Shown here in pieces: positions 61,778 through 64,000 of a stretch of 64,000 nucleotides of DNA; positions within the stretch are counted from its first letter, which is position 1, and each line of letters begins with the position of its first letter. The notes under the pieces were generated by a model. It was not told where the DNA came from and ran no database searches. It saw only the letters and a program-made list of their open reading frames with translations. The stretch is from NCBI RefSeq assembly GCF_013402875.1, contig NZ_CP058579.1, positions 2,480,001 through 2,544,000 on the forward strand, read 5' to 3'. The position numbers and the translations under genes were made by a program. This DNA comes from Halorarum salinum. Lineage in GTDB: Archaea > Halobacteriota > Halobacteria > Halobacteriales > Haloferacaceae.

Positions 61778-62638
61778 TCACCGCGCCGTTCGGGCGGCCG
61801 ACCCCCCACAGCCGGCGGAGGTCGCCCCGACGTCCGCACAGAGGCGCTCGACCGGGGGCGTCTCGGCGCCGCGCTGGAGGCGGCCCCAGTCGTCGTGGTC
61901 CCCGTCGCCGGCCCCGCCCGCGGAGTAGTCGAGGTGGTGGCCCGGGGCCTCGTAGTTCATGGCGCTCGGATAGCGGTCGAAGCGCACCTCGCGGCCGTCG
62001 ATGCCCGGCGCGACCTCCTCGCGAAGCCCCAGCGAGTGGCCGAGTTCGTGGACGAACACGGCGGGGTCCCCGCATGTGACGAGGCTCGCGTGCCCCTCGT
62101 TGTAGCCCCGCGCCGGCGCCAGGAGGACGTAGTGGTGGCCGGCGTCGCCGCGGTCGCGGTACTCGTGCGCGTAGCGGTAGAGCAGGTCGGCGGGGATCGG
62201 GTCGGTCCCGGGCACCGCGTCGTCCCGGACCAGGTGGAGCGCCACCCCCGTGTCACCGCCGGGGTTCTCGACGGGCGCGTCCGCGAACGTCCTCCGGAGC
62301 CGTTCGGCGTCCCGCTCCGGGAGCCCACAGCCCGTCCGGTAGTCGACCTCCACGTACACGTCCGTCCGGAGCGGGTCCGCATCGGGGAGCGCGCCGGTCG
62401 CGTGCACCTCGACGCCGTCCGGGAGCGCGTCGCCGTCGGTGTCGGGGTTCCCCGGGTCGGTTCCGCGCCGGAGCTCCGCCGCGTTCGAGAGGCCGTCGCC
62501 GTCGGCGTCGCCCGCCGGGTCCGCGAGGGCCGCGGCGACGGCTCCCGGGTCCGGAACCGCGTGGACGGCGCCGCCGCCGACCGTCGCCCCGAACAGCAGC
62601 GCCAGGACGAGCGCGCGTACGGCGGGGACGGGGAGCAC
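61778..62638 (-). CDS. Secreted metzincin-like protein with calcium-binding TSP3-type repeats
   Basis: The 286-residue protein has a hydrophobic N-terminal segment (about residues 4-27) that fits a Sec signal peptide. Residues 44-75 carry Asp-rich motifs (DADGDGLSNAAE and DTDGDALPDGVE) typical of calcium-binding thrombospondin type 3 repeats. A zinc protease motif HELGHSLG is at residues 197-204, with Glu207 rather than His or Asp at the usual third-ligand place of HExxHxxGxxH, and a possible Met-turn SAMNY at 225-229. Four Cys (for example 104 and 189) could form disulfides. A secreted zinc protease is a reasonable reading; activity is unproven. Confidence 0.72.
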   Translation of the reverse strand: MLPVPAVRALVLALLFGATVGGGAVHAVPDPGAVAAALADPAGDADGDGLSNAAELRRGTDPGNPDTDGDALPDGVEVHATGALPDADPLRTDVYVEVDYRTGCGLPERDAERLRRTFADAPVENPGGDTGVALHLVRDDAVPGTDPIPADLLYRYAHEYRDRGDAGHHYVLLAPARGYNEGHASLVTCGDPAVFVHELGHSLGLREEVAPGIDGREVRFDRYPSAMNYEAPGHHLDYSAGGAGDGDHDDWGRLQRGAETPPVERLCADVGATSAGCGGSAARTAR

Positions 62639-62731
62639 GCTCTCGGGGTGCGGGCAGGGACGCGTTAAGTGTTGGCACGGGACGAAGGGGGAGGACCGTC
62701 GCGCTCCGTCGGCCGGATCGTCCGCTCGCTC

Positions 62732-63184
62732 TCACTCCCCGTCGGGCGCCGCGAACTCGACGAGCGTGAGATCGCGGTCCAGCGCGCAGTGGTCGTGGGG
62801 CGGGTCGCCGCGGACCTCCGCGATGCGGTGCTCCTCGTCGAAGTCGGCGCCCTGTGGGACGCAGAACTCGTGGCTGGGGCACTCGACGTGGGGACACGGG
62901 CCGGCGAGGGAGGCCTTGCTCCCGGCGTACGCGCCCTTCGAGGGCACGTTGGCGGCGACCGTCGACGGCTCGACCTCGACCGCGCGGACGCCGGCGTCGT
63001 GGACCGCACAGTCGAGCAACTGGGTGTTCTCGCGCACGTCGCTCACGCGGTAGCGGCGGCCCTCGACGAGGTTGAGACACTGCCCCCGGTACGGACAGCC
63101 CTCGCAGGCCGACGACTCCCCCTCGTACACGAACTCGGTGCCCTCCTCCGCGAGGCGGCTACCGACGAGCGTGACCGTGGTCAT
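62732..63184 (-). CDS. UPF0179 family protein
   Basis: The 150-residue protein matches UPF0179, an archaeal family of unknown function. It begins TVTLVGSRLAEEGTEFVYEG and has Cys clusters CEGCPYRGQC (about residues 28-37) and CPHVECPSHEFC (about residues 97-108), which suggests a metal or Fe-S site. The central DAGVRAVEVEPSTVAANVPSK is conserved in the family. No enzymatic role is known. It ends 93 bases downstream of the metzincin-like gene's start, on the same strand. Confidence 0.9.
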   Translation of the reverse strand: MTTVTLVGSRLAEEGTEFVYEGESSACEGCPYRGQCLNLVEGRRYRVSDVRENTQLLDCAVHDAGVRAVEVEPSTVAANVPSKGAYAGSKASLAGPCPHVECPSHEFCVPQGADFDEEHRIAEVRGDPPHDHCALDRDLTLVEFAAPDGE

Positions 63185-63260
63185 GGGTGGTGGTACCCCG
63201 GGCCCGCGGTTACGCCTTTCGCCCGTTCGGACGACGTGGGCCCCGACCCCGACGGGCAGA

Positions 63261-63653
63261 CTACGGCGTTCGACCGGTCAGTTCGTCCAACTCCGCGAAG
63301 TACTCCTCGCGGGGAACCTGATAGACGCCGCGGTAGTCGACGTCGCCGCTCGCGAACCGCTCGGCGAGGTCGGCGGCCGCCCCGACCGCCTCCGCCCGGT
63401 CCCCGAGCGTCGTCGACTCGGCCTCGACCTCGGGTTCGAGGAACAGGGTGACCCGCCACTCGTCCGTCTCGCGGTGGGCCGCGCCCGGCCGCTTGCGCGG
63501 GGAGCCGTTCGTCACGTAGAGGGTCGGGAGGCAGGCCGACGGGAACTCGTCGCCGTCGAACACGTCCGGCCGGTAGACGAGCACGGTCCGCCCCTCCGGC
63601 TCCTCGTTCCAGACGCGCCAGCCGTCCGCCAGCGACTCCGGATCGAAGCTCAT
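63261..63653 (-). CDS. DUF5820-type protein
   Basis: The 130-residue protein has a haloarchaeal layout I remember as DUF5820: LADGWRVWNEEPEGRTVLVYRPDVFDG at the start, ACLPTLYVTNGSPRKRPG in the middle and EWRVTLFLEPEVEAES, then a helix ending EYFAELDELTG. It is soluble and acidic. Function is unknown and no active-site residue stands out. Confidence 0.78.
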   Translation of the reverse strand: MSFDPESLADGWRVWNEEPEGRTVLVYRPDVFDGDEFPSACLPTLYVTNGSPRKRPGAAHRETDEWRVTLFLEPEVEAESTTLGDRAEAVGAAADLAERFASGDVDYRGVYQVPREEYFAELDELTGRTP

Positions 63654-64000
63654 GGCCGAACGGAGGGCGCCGGCCTACAAAGGCGGCCCGCTCCGGGCAC
63701 CGTTGAGCGCCCCCCGTCCGGACCGGTCGCGTTCGCGGGCCGGTGCGTCGGCGGCACCGGGGTACCGTCCCAGGGTCGCTTATAAAGAATGACGGACGGG
63801 GAGCGGCGGCGTGGCTGGCGCGTGCGATTTTTCACCTGGGCCGGCAAAACCCTTTTACCTGTTAACAACCCACATGGCATTAAGCCTCCCCCCGAACGGG
63901 GAGGTCGACCCCGCTCATCCCGCCGCTCTGGTCGCCCCTCGCTGTCTCGTCGCGTGGGTAGGGTCGAACGCGGTCGGTGTCGACGACTGACGCCGCCGAC
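63654..64000. other. Intergenic tail with tandem promoter-like boxes
   Basis: After the DUF5820 gene there are 347 bases to the window edge. Two TATA-like boxes face right: ttataaag at 63780-63787 and ttttac at 63853-63858. A 7-bp hairpin (CCTCCCC...GGGGAGG) lies at about 63885-63904. Tandem promoters of this kind precede haloarchaeal rRNA operons and other highly expressed genes, but no rRNA sequence is reached here. Confidence 0.4.
63874..63990 (+). CDS. Candidate 38-residue frame at the window edge
   Basis: A 39-codon frame starts at the ATG at 63874, about 16-21 bases after the ttttac box, and ends with TGA at 63990. The codons mix G/C- and A/T-ending thirds, including a rare TTA near the start, and the peptide (starting MALSLPPNGEVD) shows no recognised motif. 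It could be a leader peptide, a fortuitous frame or a misread 5' end of a larger transcript. Confidence 0.2.
   Translation: MALSLPPNGEVDPAHPAALVAPRCLVAWVGSNAVGVDD

Noticed and set aside
63654-64000. Start of a 16S rRNA gene at the window edge
   Set aside because: No rRNA 5' consensus is visible; only promoter-like boxes.
1-64000. CRISPR arrays, insertion sequences or transposases
   Set aside because: No regularly spaced repeat with unique spacers was seen (the 23-bp array has no spacers), and no transposase or integrase motif was found.

Overview
The window is about 70% GC with strong G/C at third codon positions and acidic predicted proteins. It has twin-arginine lipoprotein signals, TATA-type promoters placed 22-30 bases before ATG/GTG starts (leaderless transcripts), and archaeal ribosomal protein, RNA polymerase, NOP5/fibrillarin, DacZ and mevalonate kinase/isopentenyl phosphate kinase genes. 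All of this points to the chromosome of a halophilic archaeon (class Halobacteria). I cannot fix the genus. The window looks mostly like core chromosome. The only trace of an integrated element is a duplicated tRNA-Lys 3' end near 22.2 kb.

Layout. 0-6 kb: an orphan HalOD1 output-domain protein, an ArsR-type regulator with zinc ribbons, MsrA, a large MEDS/PAS/GAF sensor histidine kinase, and a small zinc-ribbon protein followed by a 23-bp tandem repeat. 6-10.6 kb: a complete sugar-type ABC importer on the minus strand (lipoprotein, two permeases, ATPase). 10.7-15 kb: an MrfA-like helicase divergent from a Dps-like ferritin, then a DNA alkyltransferase and a 2Fe-2S ferredoxin. 15-20 kb: a lactate locus, with a lactate permease divergent from lutC and a fused lutB-lutA gene, and a palindrome in the shared promoter region. 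20-25.9 kb: PRC-barrel protein, RCK-DHH phosphoesterase, tRNA-Lys, small proteins, an MFS transporter and a class V aminotransferase. 26-34 kb: NOP5-fibrillarin, glutamate-cysteine ligase, a wHTH regulator, CoaD, a single-cyclin TFB-like protein, tRNA-Leu, a glutaredoxin-DinB fusion, and diadenylate cyclase plus an MscS-type channel. 34-39 kb: HtpX-type protease, PurD and a thioredoxin-fold DUF255 protein. 39-45.4 kb: tRNA-Ser, rps13, rps4, rps11, rpoD, tRNA-Leu, rpl18e, rpl13, rps9, rpoN, rpoK, eno, rps2. 45.5-50 kb: a STAS-like protein, a strongly structured intergenic region, mvk and ipk, an EamA transporter and RNase Z. 50-64 kb: an Lhr-type helicase, an FKBP isomerase, a sulfite-oxidase-family enzyme with an upstream halocyanin, two bacterial-PH-domain membrane proteins, an OB/Cas4-like/SF1 (Dna2-like) protein, a secreted metzincin-like protein, UPF0179 and DUF5820 proteins, and a tail with tandem promoter-like boxes.

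Functional themes. Low-molecular-weight thiol and redox biology recurs: glutamate-cysteine ligase, the glutaredoxin-DinB fusion, MsrA, the DUF255 protein, and sulfite oxidase with halocyanin. Cyclic di-AMP signalling is represented by DacZ with its MscS-type partner and possibly by the RCK-DHH phosphoesterase. Genome maintenance genes are the MrfA-like helicase, Lhr, the Dna2-like protein, the alkyltransferase and the Dps-like protein.

The most promising undescribed items are: the nested-hairpin region upstream of mvk, which may encode an RNA; the glutaredoxin-DinB fusion read together with gamma-glutamylcysteine synthesis; the 23-bp tandem repeat; the secreted metzincin-like protein; and the single-cyclin TFB-like protein. 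No CRISPR array, rRNA gene or intact insertion sequence was seen.
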